Part shown: positions 1 to 6,355 of the stretch, piece after piece
Position numbering within the stretch: the first letter of the stretch is position 1
Layout: each line of letters opens with the position of its first letter
NCBI GenBank assembly: GCA_026002305.1
Contig: BOBI01000047.1
Coordinates: forward strand, 1 to 14,429
Origin: Spirochaetia bacterium
Lineage (GTDB): Bacteria > Spirochaetota > Spirochaetia > Treponematales > Breznakiellaceae
Direction of reading: 5' to 3'
Length of the DNA stretch: 14,429 nt
Made by a program: the position numbers and the translations under genes
The notes under the pieces: generated by a model
Seen by the model: only the letters and a program-made list of their open reading frames with translations
Told to the model about the DNA's origin: nothing
Databases searched by the model: none

Positions 1-155
1 CTTTCGGCCCTCGTTTCACAACTTCCCCAAATAGACTCTAGCGGCTCGCGGCTCAATGTTTCCATTGCTTGTACAAAACGGTTCCCCAATCTTTTCGAGT
101 TAAAATCCAGTGACTCAAACTCTTTACCCATGACAAATTCTTTTTCATCGCTCAT
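1..155 (-). CDS. IS4/Tn5-like transposase, N-terminal fragment (runs off the left edge)
   Basis: Only the first 51 codons are visible. Translation from the ATG at 155 gives MSDEKEFVMGKEFESLDFNS followed by KRLGNRFVQAMETLSREP and SIWGSCETRAE. The pattern LxxKRLxxRFxxxxExLSxxPxxSIxxxCxxxAE resembles the DNA-binding N-terminus of IS50/Tn5-type transposases of the IS4 family, which usually reads LGDKRLxKRLxxLAExLSxxPxxSIPQACGxWAxTKAAYRFF. The proline and glutamine of the usual IPQAC are replaced here (IWGSC). A strong Shine-Dalgarno, GGGAGG, lies a few bases before the ATG. Whether the catalytic DDE domain follows intact cannot be seen. The call rests on this short motif alone. Confidence 0.6.
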   Translation of the reverse strand, partial: MSDEKEFVMGKEFESLDFNSKRLGNRFVQAMETLSREPLESIWGSCETRAE

Positions 156-188
156 ATTCCCCTCCCAGAGTTATGCTCTTTGATCTGA

Positions 189-220
189 ATTATATCACAC
201 TTCCAAATTCTGTGGGTCAA
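189..220 (-). promoter_or_regulatory. Possible promoter of the edge transposase
   Basis: Read on the minus strand there is TTGACC (215-220) and an extended -10, TGATATAAT, whose TATAAT is at 189-194. The spacer is 20 bp, longer than the usual 17, so activity would depend on the extended -10. It lies about 35 bp upstream of the transposase ATG and its GGGAGG ribosome-binding site. It is a consensus match only. Confidence 0.35.
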
Positions 221-721
221 GTTTAGGCCATGCTATGGGGTTTTCGTTTGCTGTTTCGTTTACGGGTTTAATGTCCGGATCATCCTGCATACGTAACCAT
301 AGAGGCATTTAGCGGCAAGTGCAAGTAGCGGAAAATCGGTAGTTTTACTTTTAGGAAAACCACCGACCTCACCGACCCCACAGACGCAAAAGCCATGAAG
401 AAAAAACAACCGCAATGTCGAAGAAGTCGAAAAAGAAGAGGAAAATATAGTTAAAATCCTCAAAAACTTCTTTGACTTTGGTTACTTTACGGTGTAAATT
501 CCTTGTTTATTGGATTTGTCCGTGTGGTCAGTGGTTAAGTTCCTTATAATTTGTGGTTAAAAGTAAAATTGCTGGCGGAAAGTCAGGATAAACGTATAAA
601 CTTTGAAAACAGGAAGGGATAATGCAAATGCGCAAAGTATGCATGAGTTTTTGTATGTAAGTTTTCTAAAATTCTCTGCGGTCTCTGCGTGAAACGCGAA
701 GTGGAAGGAGGCTTCTTTTGC
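221..721. other. Gene-poor stretch with short repeat words
   Basis: No convincing gene is visible in this stretch. It contains two stuttering words, tccgtgtggtcagtggttaa (519-538) and ctctgcggtctctgcgtg (674-691), each made of two or three imperfect copies of an 8-10 base unit. A short open stretch from 399 to 498 ends in a helix-like, Glu/Lys-rich tail and a TAA stop, but it has no start codon and may be a gene remnant or chance. Confidence 0.5.
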
Positions 722-748
722 TAATTGTTAATTGTTAATTGTTAATTG
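722..748. repeat. 7-bp tandem repeat, taattgt x 3.9
   Basis: Four consecutive units of taattgt are seen (722-728, 729-735, 736-742, 743-748, the last incomplete). There are no spacers, so this is a simple-sequence tract and not a CRISPR. It sits at the boundary between the word-rich segment and the direct-repeat segment that follows. Confidence 0.9.
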
Positions 749-755
749 ATCTTCC

Positions 756-1042
756 CTATGTTAGCGTCAAAGGCGTTTTTCTGCTTTTGTAAAAAATTGC
801 GGCTGGCCGGCTTATACAGCATGTGCCCTTTGGCTGAATTACCCGACAAAAGCAGAGGTGCATCCAGTTCTGAAATTGGTACCATGATGCAAACGCTCGC
901 AGGTTCCATTGCGGAATGGATGGGGGCTGCCTGTTTCTTCTCTAATGTTAGCGTCAAATGCGTTTTTCTGCTTTTGTGGTAGAGGCGGCGTGCGGCTTAT
1001 GTGTCAAAGGCTTTTTTATTTCTGCATTTGTCGGAGAGGCGG
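756..1042. repeat. Three degenerate direct repeats
   Basis: Copy A (756-815) and copy B (942-1000) share gttagcgtcaaa(g/t)gcg, then tttttctgcttttgt. A looser match follows (gcggctggccggcttat against gcggcgtgcggcttat). A third, more diverged copy at 1002-1042 keeps gtcaaaggc, a T-run, ctgcatttgt and gagaggcggt. The spacing is irregular (about 186 bp, then about 50 bp). The 126 bp between A and B has no recognisable gene. Confidence 0.7.
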
Positions 1043-1170
1043 TAAAAGGTCAAAGGTTCTATAGCGTAGCGTATTGCGTAAATGCTGGTTAAAGCGCCAC
1101 TGGTGATCAAAAAAAAGATGGCGTCCAGATCGCACTAACGCGGAGCTATAGGTTCTTTGACCTTTTACCG
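1040..1170. repeat. 131-bp imperfect palindrome (long hairpin)
   Basis: The outer arms at 1040-1065 and 1145-1170 are inverted copies matching at 23 of 26 positions. Each begins or ends with cggtaaaaggtcaaag or its complement. The three mismatches fall in an inner GGTTCT that keeps the same orientation in both arms. The interior has weaker pairing potential. There is no open frame with coding character and no flanking target duplication, so this could be a MITE relic or a structured RNA. Confidence 0.6.
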
Positions 1171-1270
1171 TTTTTGTTTGTAATAGAGAAATAAAAATGT
1201 TTTTGTAGACCATTTACGTACGCCGTTTTTGTTAAAGGCAGAAACCGGAGTGCTCGCACCCCCTGTGTCT

Positions 1271-1522
1271 GCGACCGCTCAGCAATTCTAAATTTGAGTT
1301 TATTCCGGTGAAAACACAGTTTCAGCGTGTTTCAGGGCATAATTAGAGCAAAAATGAATATAAAGAATACTTAAAACGAGCTGATTTTTTGTGGATTTCT
1401 TGTAAAAAATCCACAAAAATACTAATTTTTTCTGAACGGAAGTTAGTAAATATGGTGTAAACCACACCTAAAGTATGCCAAACATGAATAAAAATCCAAA
1501 TTTAGAATTGCTGGCGACCGCT
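1271..1522. mobile_element. MITE-like element: 17-bp TIRs and 9-bp target duplication
   Basis: The element spans 1280-1513 (234 bp). It begins CAGCAATTCTAAATTTG (1280-1296) and ends with the exact reverse complement (1497-1513). It is bracketed by identical 9-bp direct repeats, GCGACCGCT, at 1271-1279 and 1514-1522, the expected signature of transposition. The interior has no open frame of useful length but holds a 13-bp perfect stem at 1386-1398/1407-1419, near the centre, and a small hairpin at 1454-1468. It therefore appears non-autonomous. A 9-bp duplication fits several IS families, including the IS50-type IS4 group suggested by the transposase fragment at the left edge, but that link is inferred. 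Confidence 0.85.
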
Positions 1523-1590
1523 AGTTTTATTAGTGGTTTGACGATATTATATGTATGATACTGCGTTTCTTTGTCGCAAGGGGTGGTTCT

Positions 1591-2238
1591 TTGAAAAAAA
1601 TTGTATTGTGCCCGGCAAATAATTCCCGTGGTTTTGTGCTGGCGGCGGTGTTTTTTTCGTTGACTTCGTTTGTTTCTGTGGGTGCGGATACATTTACGTT
1701 TAAGGCGGATAGAATGTCCGGCGGCAAGGCAACGGGTAAGGAAATTACGGTGCTTACAGGAAACGCCGAGGTTCGTTCCAATAACTTGCTGTTAAAAGCT
1801 GATAGGATTGAGCTACACGGTAAAAATAACGAGCTGATTGAATGTTCCGGATCGGTTACCGGTCACGAGCAGGAAAAAGAGATATTTTTTCGGGCGGATA
1901 AGATGAACTATGACCGTGATAAGAAGGTTGCCAAGCTGGAGGGCAATTCCACCTTGGAAGATAAAAAAAACGAAATTGTTGCAAGGGGGCGTTTTATCGA
2001 GTACGATGAAAAAGCCGAGATTACTATATTTCAGATACAGGTACGGCTTTTTAAAGATAACATGGTTTGCCGTTCAGAATACGCTGTTTATAACCGTGAT
2101 TTGCAAGTTCTGGATCTTCAGGGTTTTCCGATTGTTTACAAAAAGAATGATGAATTCCATGCGGAAAAAATACGTGTCGATCTTGATACCGACGATGTTA
2201 TCATGGAAGGCGCTGTTTCCGGCTCGATCAAGGAATAG
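1591..2238 (+). CDS. lptA: LptA/OstA-like periplasmic LPS-transport protein
   Basis: A 215-residue protein of the OstA/LptA family, whose beta-jellyroll proteins form or feed the periplasmic bridge carrying lipopolysaccharide-like lipids to the outer membrane. The sequence shows a signal peptide (MKKI, then a hydrophobic run, then SVGA before DTFTF). After it come repeated beta-strand patterns typical of the family: ADRMSG, LTGNAEV, LKADRIEL, CSGSVTG, FRADKMNYD, KLEGNSTLED, FHAEKIRVD, MEGAVSG. I chose the TTG at 1591 because AAGGGGTGG (1578-1586) sits just upstream. The in-frame ATG at 1555 has no Shine-Dalgarno and lies inside a possible -10, TATGAT (1554-1559). From 1555 the protein would be 227 residues. 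lptB follows two bases after the stop, supporting the assignment. No lptC-like gene lies upstream; mobile-element debris is there instead. Whether the organism makes true LPS is unknown. Confidence 0.75.
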   Translation: MKKIVLCPANNSRGFVLAAVFFSLTSFVSVGADTFTFKADRMSGGKATGKEITVLTGNAEVRSNNLLLKADRIELHGKNNELIECSGSVTGHEQEKEIFFRADKMNYDRDKKVAKLEGNSTLEDKKNEIVARGRFIEYDEKAEITIFQIQVRLFKDNMVCRSEYAVYNRDLQVLDLQGFPIVYKKNDEFHAEKIRVDLDTDDVIMEGAVSGSIKE

Positions 2239-2240
2239 AA

Positions 2241-3437
2241 ATGGGCCTCTTGGGCAAATGCGAAAAAATCCTCACATCTGATTACTCAACGGTTGTTGCC
2301 CGGAATACTTCAACCTATACCAACAGAACCGGCAATGCAAACGGCGGTTTTATAGCGGGTTTTTCGCAGCCTGAAATTTTAATTCCAATGCCGGATATGA
2401 AAATACCGGATGACGCGATTTCTGATATAACTATGCCGGATCTGAAAATGCCGGATGACACGGTTCCTGATATAACTATACCGGATCTGAAACTGCCGGA
2501 TGACGCGACTTCTGATATAACTATGCCGGATCTAAAAATTCTGGATCCAACTATAAAAATCCCTCCGCTCAAGGTAGATGGTGTTGATTTTAAACACATT
2601 GAAGTACCGGGAACTACGCCTGTAGCCGACGATTCAAAAAGCAGCTTTACGGACAGACGAAGCGGGCCTATACGTTCCGACAGACGGCGCTATTCGCGCG
2701 TTGCGGCCGGATCAAACACGCTGACCGTTCAAAATTTACACAAGAGCTTCGGGCGAAAAGAAGTTGTGCGGGGCGTGGGCTTTTCGATGAAGGGCGGCGA
2801 CATCGCCGGGCTTTTGGGGCCAAACGGCGCAGGAAAGACCACCATCTTCTACATGATAGTTGGTTTTTACAAACCGACAACCGGCGATATAAGGCTGAAT
2901 AACGCGCCTATCACAACGGGGCCAATGTACAGGCGCGCACGCATGGGTATCGCCTACCTGCCGCAGGAAGCTTCAATTTTCCGTAAACTTACCGTGGAAC
3001 AAAACATTTGGGCTATTTTGGAAACAAGGAGCGATATTAAAAAACGGGAAAAGAAGCTGCGTCTGGAGGAGCTTATCGAGGACTTTGGTATAGGCCGGAT
3101 ACGCAAACAGTTCGGCTATACCCTTTCCGGCGGGGAGCGCCGCCGCACCGAAATCGCCCGCGCCCTTGCCACCGAGCCTAAGTTCCTGCTCCTGGACGAA
3201 CCTTTTGCCGGAATTGACCCCATTGCCGTATTTGAAATTAAACAGATAATAAAGCACCTTTCCCACGATGGCATAGGCATCCTGATTACCGACCACAATG
3301 TACGCGACACCCTTGAAATAACCACCGATGCCTTTATTATAAACCGCGGCGTCATCGTTGCCCGCGGCAACCGCGACAACATCCTTGCCAACCAAACAGT
3401 CCGCGAAGTCTATTTGGGCAGCGACTTTAAAATGTAA
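2241..3437 (+). CDS. lptB: LptB, LPS-export ABC ATPase with a repeat-rich N-terminal extension
   Basis: A cytoplasmic ATPase that would power lipid extraction by the LptBFG complex. Residues 160-398 are a complete LptB: Walker A GPNGAGKT (193-200), Q-loop YLPQEASIF (Q242), signature LSGGERRR (295-302), Walker B FLLLDE (315-320) followed by the family-typical PFAGIDPIAV, and H-loop ITDHNVRDTLE (H352). The total is 398 residues against about 240 for the family. The extra N-terminus has a Ser/Thr/Asn-rich segment (1-49), three 15-residue repeats of the form MPDLKMPDDTVPDIT (50-94) with a fading fourth (95-109), and an Arg-rich linker (139-153). The ATG at 2241 has AAGGA seven bases upstream and lies two bases after the lptA stop. 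No good in-frame start lies next to the ATPase domain, so the extension is probably translated. Its function is unknown. The 3' end overlaps the convergent Rsm22-like gene by 11 bp. Confidence 0.92.
   Translation: MGLLGKCEKILTSDYSTVVARNTSTYTNRTGNANGGFIAGFSQPEILIPMPDMKIPDDAISDITMPDLKMPDDTVPDITIPDLKLPDDATSDITMPDLKILDPTIKIPPLKVDGVDFKHIEVPGTTPVADDSKSSFTDRRSGPIRSDRRRYSRVAAGSNTLTVQNLHKSFGRKEVVRGVGFSMKGGDIAGLLGPNGAGKTTIFYMIVGFYKPTTGDIRLNNAPITTGPMYRRARMGIAYLPQEASIFRKLTVEQNIWAILETRSDIKKREKKLRLEELIEDFGIGRIRKQFGYTLSGGERRRTEIARALATEPKFLLLDEPFAGIDPIAVFEIKQIIKHLSHDGIGILITDHNVRDTLEITTDAFIINRGVIVARGNRDNILANQTVREVYLGSDFKM
2388..2567 (+). repeat. 45-bp in-frame tandem repeats within lptB
   Basis: Units lie at 2388-2432, 2433-2477 and 2478-2522, each beginning at(g/a)ccggat and ending gatataact. 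A fourth unit (2523-2567) matches only in its first half. The period is exactly 45 bp, so unit gain or loss would keep the lptB frame. Most differences between units are single substitutions, many of them silent or conservative, suggesting fairly recent duplication under frame constraint. Confidence 0.9.
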
Positions 3438-4635
3438 CGCGGGCGCCTCCGCTTTCACCCAAATCGAAAATAATAGCTTTTGTTTTTTTATCATGCACGC
3501 ATTTTCCGGGCGGGGGTAAACATATAACTGTTCCTGCAGGCAGGTTTTCAACAGCCGTTTTGCCGCCGCGAATAACCGCAAGGCCTTTTTTACAGCAGGC
3601 ATAACGCGCGTGGGCGGGACCAATCAAAAAGGATCCGGACAAAACGCATAATTTTACTGCTACTATACCGGCCTCCGAATTGTTATCGTGCTTGTTATCA
3701 TGCGCTTTGTTCCTTGCCGCGAACAAAAATGAAAGCGCGGCGTCCTCTTTGTAAAGGCCGCACGAGGCCGACAGTTTTTGCAAGAGGGGCGGCGCGTTAT
3801 GTGTATCAAAAACAAAATGACACCATTTGGCGCCGCGCCTGCCGCCGCTCATTGCGCATAATGCTTCATTATGCGGGCAGGGCGCGTTGATAACAAGGCC
3901 ATTTTCCATAAACGCGCTGCGCAGCATGGACAAAAACTGTCCGCTTTGCGGAACGCCCGGTTCAACAATAAGCATTGCGCCATCATCAAGTATCATGTGT
4001 GATAAAATTGATGTGAATTTATCTGCGGTTTTAGACAGCGCGGTTGTATCGGCCTGCGGTATATTCTGAATGATCTCGTTGAATACATTTATGGCTGTTA
4101 AAAATGACGCCTTTGGCAGTTTTATTCTTTCGCCTAACGTAGCTCTTATTGTTGTTATGCGCCACGATGTATTCCCGCCTGTTATTGCATGAAATAATTT
4201 TTTGCCGGCATCCAAGGCGCTGGAATTTGAATCGATACAATAAAATATAAGTTTGACGCCGCGCATTTGCGGAAACGAAATCCACAACGAGACAGCAAAT
4301 GTCAAAGGCCCGCAGCCTGCGTCCACAATAACCGCGCCTTCATAGAAAAAACGGCGCATAACGGTTTCATTTATTAACGACGGCAAAAGGCGGCACAGCC
4401 TGAAAACATTCCACGGCAGGAAAAACGAAAGGTAAGCGTGCAGCATAGCGGGTTTTCCCATGTAGCCGCCCTGCCGCTCGCTGCGATTGTTTGTTAAAAG
4501 GTGCGACAGCTCTGCAATGCTGCGCGGCAAGGCAAGCGCGTAACGGCGCGGAATGGGAAAGACTTTTTCTATTGTTGATACAAGGTTTTCAATCTGATAT
4601 TTCTTTTCAGTATCAAGCTGCGTAAAATAGTTCAT
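3427..4635 (-). CDS. Rsm22-like (METTL17 family) ribosomal small-subunit methyltransferase-like protein
   Basis: A 402-residue protein with Rsm22-family features in order. First comes the N-terminal helical region with GYMGKPAMLHAYLSFFLPW (58-75). SAM motif I is VDAGCGPLTFA (104-114). The family EPG motif is IVEPGVPQSG (223-232). The cysteine/histidine motif is CPH (253-255), C260 and WCHF (271-274), with a CC pair at 347-348 near the C-terminus. In mitochondrial Rsm22/METTL17, cysteines in this region hold an iron-sulfur cluster; C253, C260, C272 and C347 or C348 are candidates here. The family binds the small ribosomal subunit during assembly, and catalytic activity is not established for all members. 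The gene overlaps the upstream merR-like gene by 4 bp (ATGA), so translation is probably coupled. It is the last gene of the thrC-der operon and converges on lptB. Confidence 0.8.
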   Translation of the reverse strand: MNYFTQLDTEKKYQIENLVSTIEKVFPIPRRYALALPRSIAELSHLLTNNRSERQGGYMGKPAMLHAYLSFFLPWNVFRLCRLLPSLINETVMRRFFYEGAVIVDAGCGPLTFAVSLWISFPQMRGVKLIFYCIDSNSSALDAGKKLFHAITGGNTSWRITTIRATLGERIKLPKASFLTAINVFNEIIQNIPQADTTALSKTADKFTSILSHMILDDGAMLIVEPGVPQSGQFLSMLRSAFMENGLVINAPCPHNEALCAMSGGRRGAKWCHFVFDTHNAPPLLQKLSASCGLYKEDAALSFLFAARNKAHDNKHDNNSEAGIVAVKLCVLSGSFLIGPAHARYACCKKGLAVIRGGKTAVENLPAGTVICLPPPGKCVHDKKTKAIIFDLGESGGARVTF

Positions 4636-4946
4636 AAACGGTTGTGGTTAAGAAAGTAAACATTTAAAAGTTCCGCGCGCATCGCTTCTATTTCCGCTTT
4701 AAGGTTTTGCGTTTCGCCTGAAATTTCGCCTAACAGTTCTTCGTAGGCGCCTTCTACAGTATATTTACGATCAACTAATAAATGTTTTATACGCAATAAT
4801 AATTGTACATCACGCATTGAATATTGATATTTGCCTCGCCCATCTTTAACCGGCTGAATTATGGGTATTTCCCTTTCCCAATAGCGTATAATGTGACCCT
4901 TTACGCCCAAAAGTTTTTCCAGTTCGCCGGTTTGATAGTACTTCAT
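4632..4946 (-). CDS. Small MerR-type HTH DNA-binding protein
   Basis: A 104-residue protein. Residues 1-70 form a MerR winged helix-turn-helix: YYQTGELEKLLGVKGHIIRY then WEREIPIIQPVKD, GRGKYQYSMRDVQLLLRI and YTVEGAYEEL. A short coiled coil (about 75-96) could mediate dimerisation. There is no C-terminal effector domain and no metal-binding cysteines, so the ligand, if any, is unknown. It overlaps der upstream and the Rsm22-like gene downstream by 4 bp each, so all three are probably made from one message. It could autoregulate the operon or act elsewhere; the sequence does not show a target. Confidence 0.8.
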   Translation of the reverse strand: MKYYQTGELEKLLGVKGHIIRYWEREIPIIQPVKDGRGKYQYSMRDVQLLLRIKHLLVDRKYTVEGAYEELLGEISGETQNLKAEIEAMRAELLNVYFLNHNRL

Positions 4947-6355
4947 TTTTTACTGCGCTTCTTTGGCGCCGTGGAAGATCTCACTTCCAGTAGAATAGGA
5001 ATTTTTGAAAACCCCAGATCCGCTCTTATTTTATTACAAATATACGAAGTATATGAAGTGGTCATTGCTTGAATCCGCGAAACAAAAATACGAAACTTGA
5101 CAGGATTCTGCGAAATCTGCACGCCGTATTTTATTTTAAAACGGGTCTGGGGCCCGCTTGGCGGCGGGCTTTCTTCCTGCCATTGTTCAAGCGCCGCATT
5201 AAACGCGGAAGTATCGATTTTTGTATCAAGCTGTTCTTTCATTTTTACCGATGTGTTTAACAATTCCGCAACGCCGGCGCCGTCTTTTGCGGAAAGCGCG
5301 ATAATAGGCGCCCATTCCATCTTGCCAAAAAAATAACGGATTCTATCGGCGGCCGCGTTAAACGCATTTTTAACATCCGGCATTAAATCCCATTTGTTCA
5401 ACGCAAGAATAACACCGCGCCCTTTATCGCAGGCAAGGGCGGCAATCTTTTTATCCTGATCGCTTAAACCTTCCTGCGCGTCAATTAATAAAATAATTAT
5501 GTCAACTTCGTCCATAACACCGATAGCGCGATTCACCGAATAGTATTCAATGTTTTCCCGCACCTTTGCCTTGCGCCTGATTCCTGCGGTATCGGCAACA
5601 ACAAATATTTTGTCCTTCCACTTGAAACTGCCTTCTAACACATCGCGTGTAGTTCCGGGAATATCGCTGACGATTGAATTATCGGAGGCCGTTAACCTGT
5701 TCGACAATGTGGATTTTCCTGTATTAGGTTTGCCAATAAGGGCTATACGGACTGTATTTTCAAGATCGGTATTATAAGATGCTGCCGGTGCGTTCTTGTA
5801 AAATTCAACGATTGCAGGATGCGAGGCGATTGCTTCCTCCAACTGCGAAATATTATCGCCGTGTTCGGCGGAGATCATTATCAGTGTTTCAAAACCAAAT
5901 GATAATAAATTCCATGCCTCGGCCCCGCGCCTGCCGCCTTCTGTTTTATTAACAACCGCGATAATTTTATTTTGAACAGGCCGCAGTGTCTGTATAAATT
6001 CTTCGTCTTCCGCGCTTACCTCACCGGCGGCAAACATAAGCACAATCAAATCGGCGGTTTCAATTTTTTGCAGTGTGCGCTCCACTACAATATTGTCTAA
6101 AAATGATTCTTGTTCCATTAGCTTTTGTCTGGAATTGCTTTTATTTTTATCCAGTTTGAAACCGCCTGAATCCACAAGCCGCACCTGCTTACCGGCAATG
6201 AACACAAGGCTTTCAACAGGGTCGCGCGTAACGCCGGGCGTTGGGTCTGTAATAACGCGGCGCTTGCGGACAAGCCTGTTAAACAATGTGGATTTGCCGA
6301 CATTCGGCCGCCCCGCAAGTACAACAAGCGGTAAGGTTGTGTTATGCGCCGTCAT
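4943..6355 (-). CDS. der: Ribosome-assembly GTPase Der (EngA)
   Basis: A 470-residue double-GTPase that assists maturation of the large ribosomal subunit. G domain 1 has GRPNVGKS (15-22), TPGVTRD (39-45), DSGG (62-65) and NKTE (136-139, replacing the common NKxD). G domain 2 has GKPNTGKS (208-215), PGTTRD (233-238), DTAG (255-258), NKWD (320-323) and SAK (355-357). A C-terminal KH-like domain follows (about 375-460) with a basic tail, KKRSKK. Length and order are normal for the family. The ATG at 6355 directly abuts the thrC stop and no clear Shine-Dalgarno is seen, so translation probably restarts after thrC. The merR-like gene overlaps its 3' end by 4 bp. Confidence 0.97.
   Translation of the reverse strand: MTAHNTTLPLVVLAGRPNVGKSTLFNRLVRKRRVITDPTPGVTRDPVESLVFIAGKQVRLVDSGGFKLDKNKSNSRQKLMEQESFLDNIVVERTLQKIETADLIVLMFAAGEVSAEDEEFIQTLRPVQNKIIAVVNKTEGGRRGAEAWNLLSFGFETLIMISAEHGDNISQLEEAIASHPAIVEFYKNAPAASYNTDLENTVRIALIGKPNTGKSTLSNRLTASDNSIVSDIPGTTRDVLEGSFKWKDKIFVVADTAGIRRKAKVRENIEYYSVNRAIGVMDEVDIIILLIDAQEGLSDQDKKIAALACDKGRGVILALNKWDLMPDVKNAFNAAADRIRYFFGKMEWAPIIALSAKDGAGVAELLNTSVKMKEQLDTKIDTSAFNAALEQWQEESPPPSGPQTRFKIKYGVQISQNPVKFRIFVSRIQAMTTSYTSYICNKIRADLGFSKIPILLEVRSSTAPKKRSKK

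Noticed and set aside
260..463. Minus-strand 67-residue open frame
   Set aside because: Low-complexity Ser/Phe composition, no family pattern and no convincing ribosome site.
561..590. A second MITE end (aattgctggcgg)
   Set aside because: Only eight bases match the terminal repeat. No partner end or flanking direct repeat was found.
742..982. Opposing open frames of 71 and 78 residues
   Set aside because: Both are built largely from the repeat copies A and B, and I recognise no protein family.
722..1042. CRISPR array
   Set aside because: The 7-bp units have no spacers, and the three longer copies are irregularly spaced and degenerate. No cas gene is present.
1016..1213. Minus-strand 65-residue open frame
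   Set aside because: It lies across the palindrome and copy C, with no family similarity.
1386..1419. A/T-rich stem-loop with a nearby T-run, as a terminator
   Set aside because: The stem is mostly A-T, the T-run is separated from it, and it lies at the centre of the MITE with no gene upstream.
2973..3623. Minus-strand 216-residue open frame opposite lptB
   Set aside because: Shadow of the lptB ATPase domain and of the Rsm22-like gene end; both of those show full family motifs.
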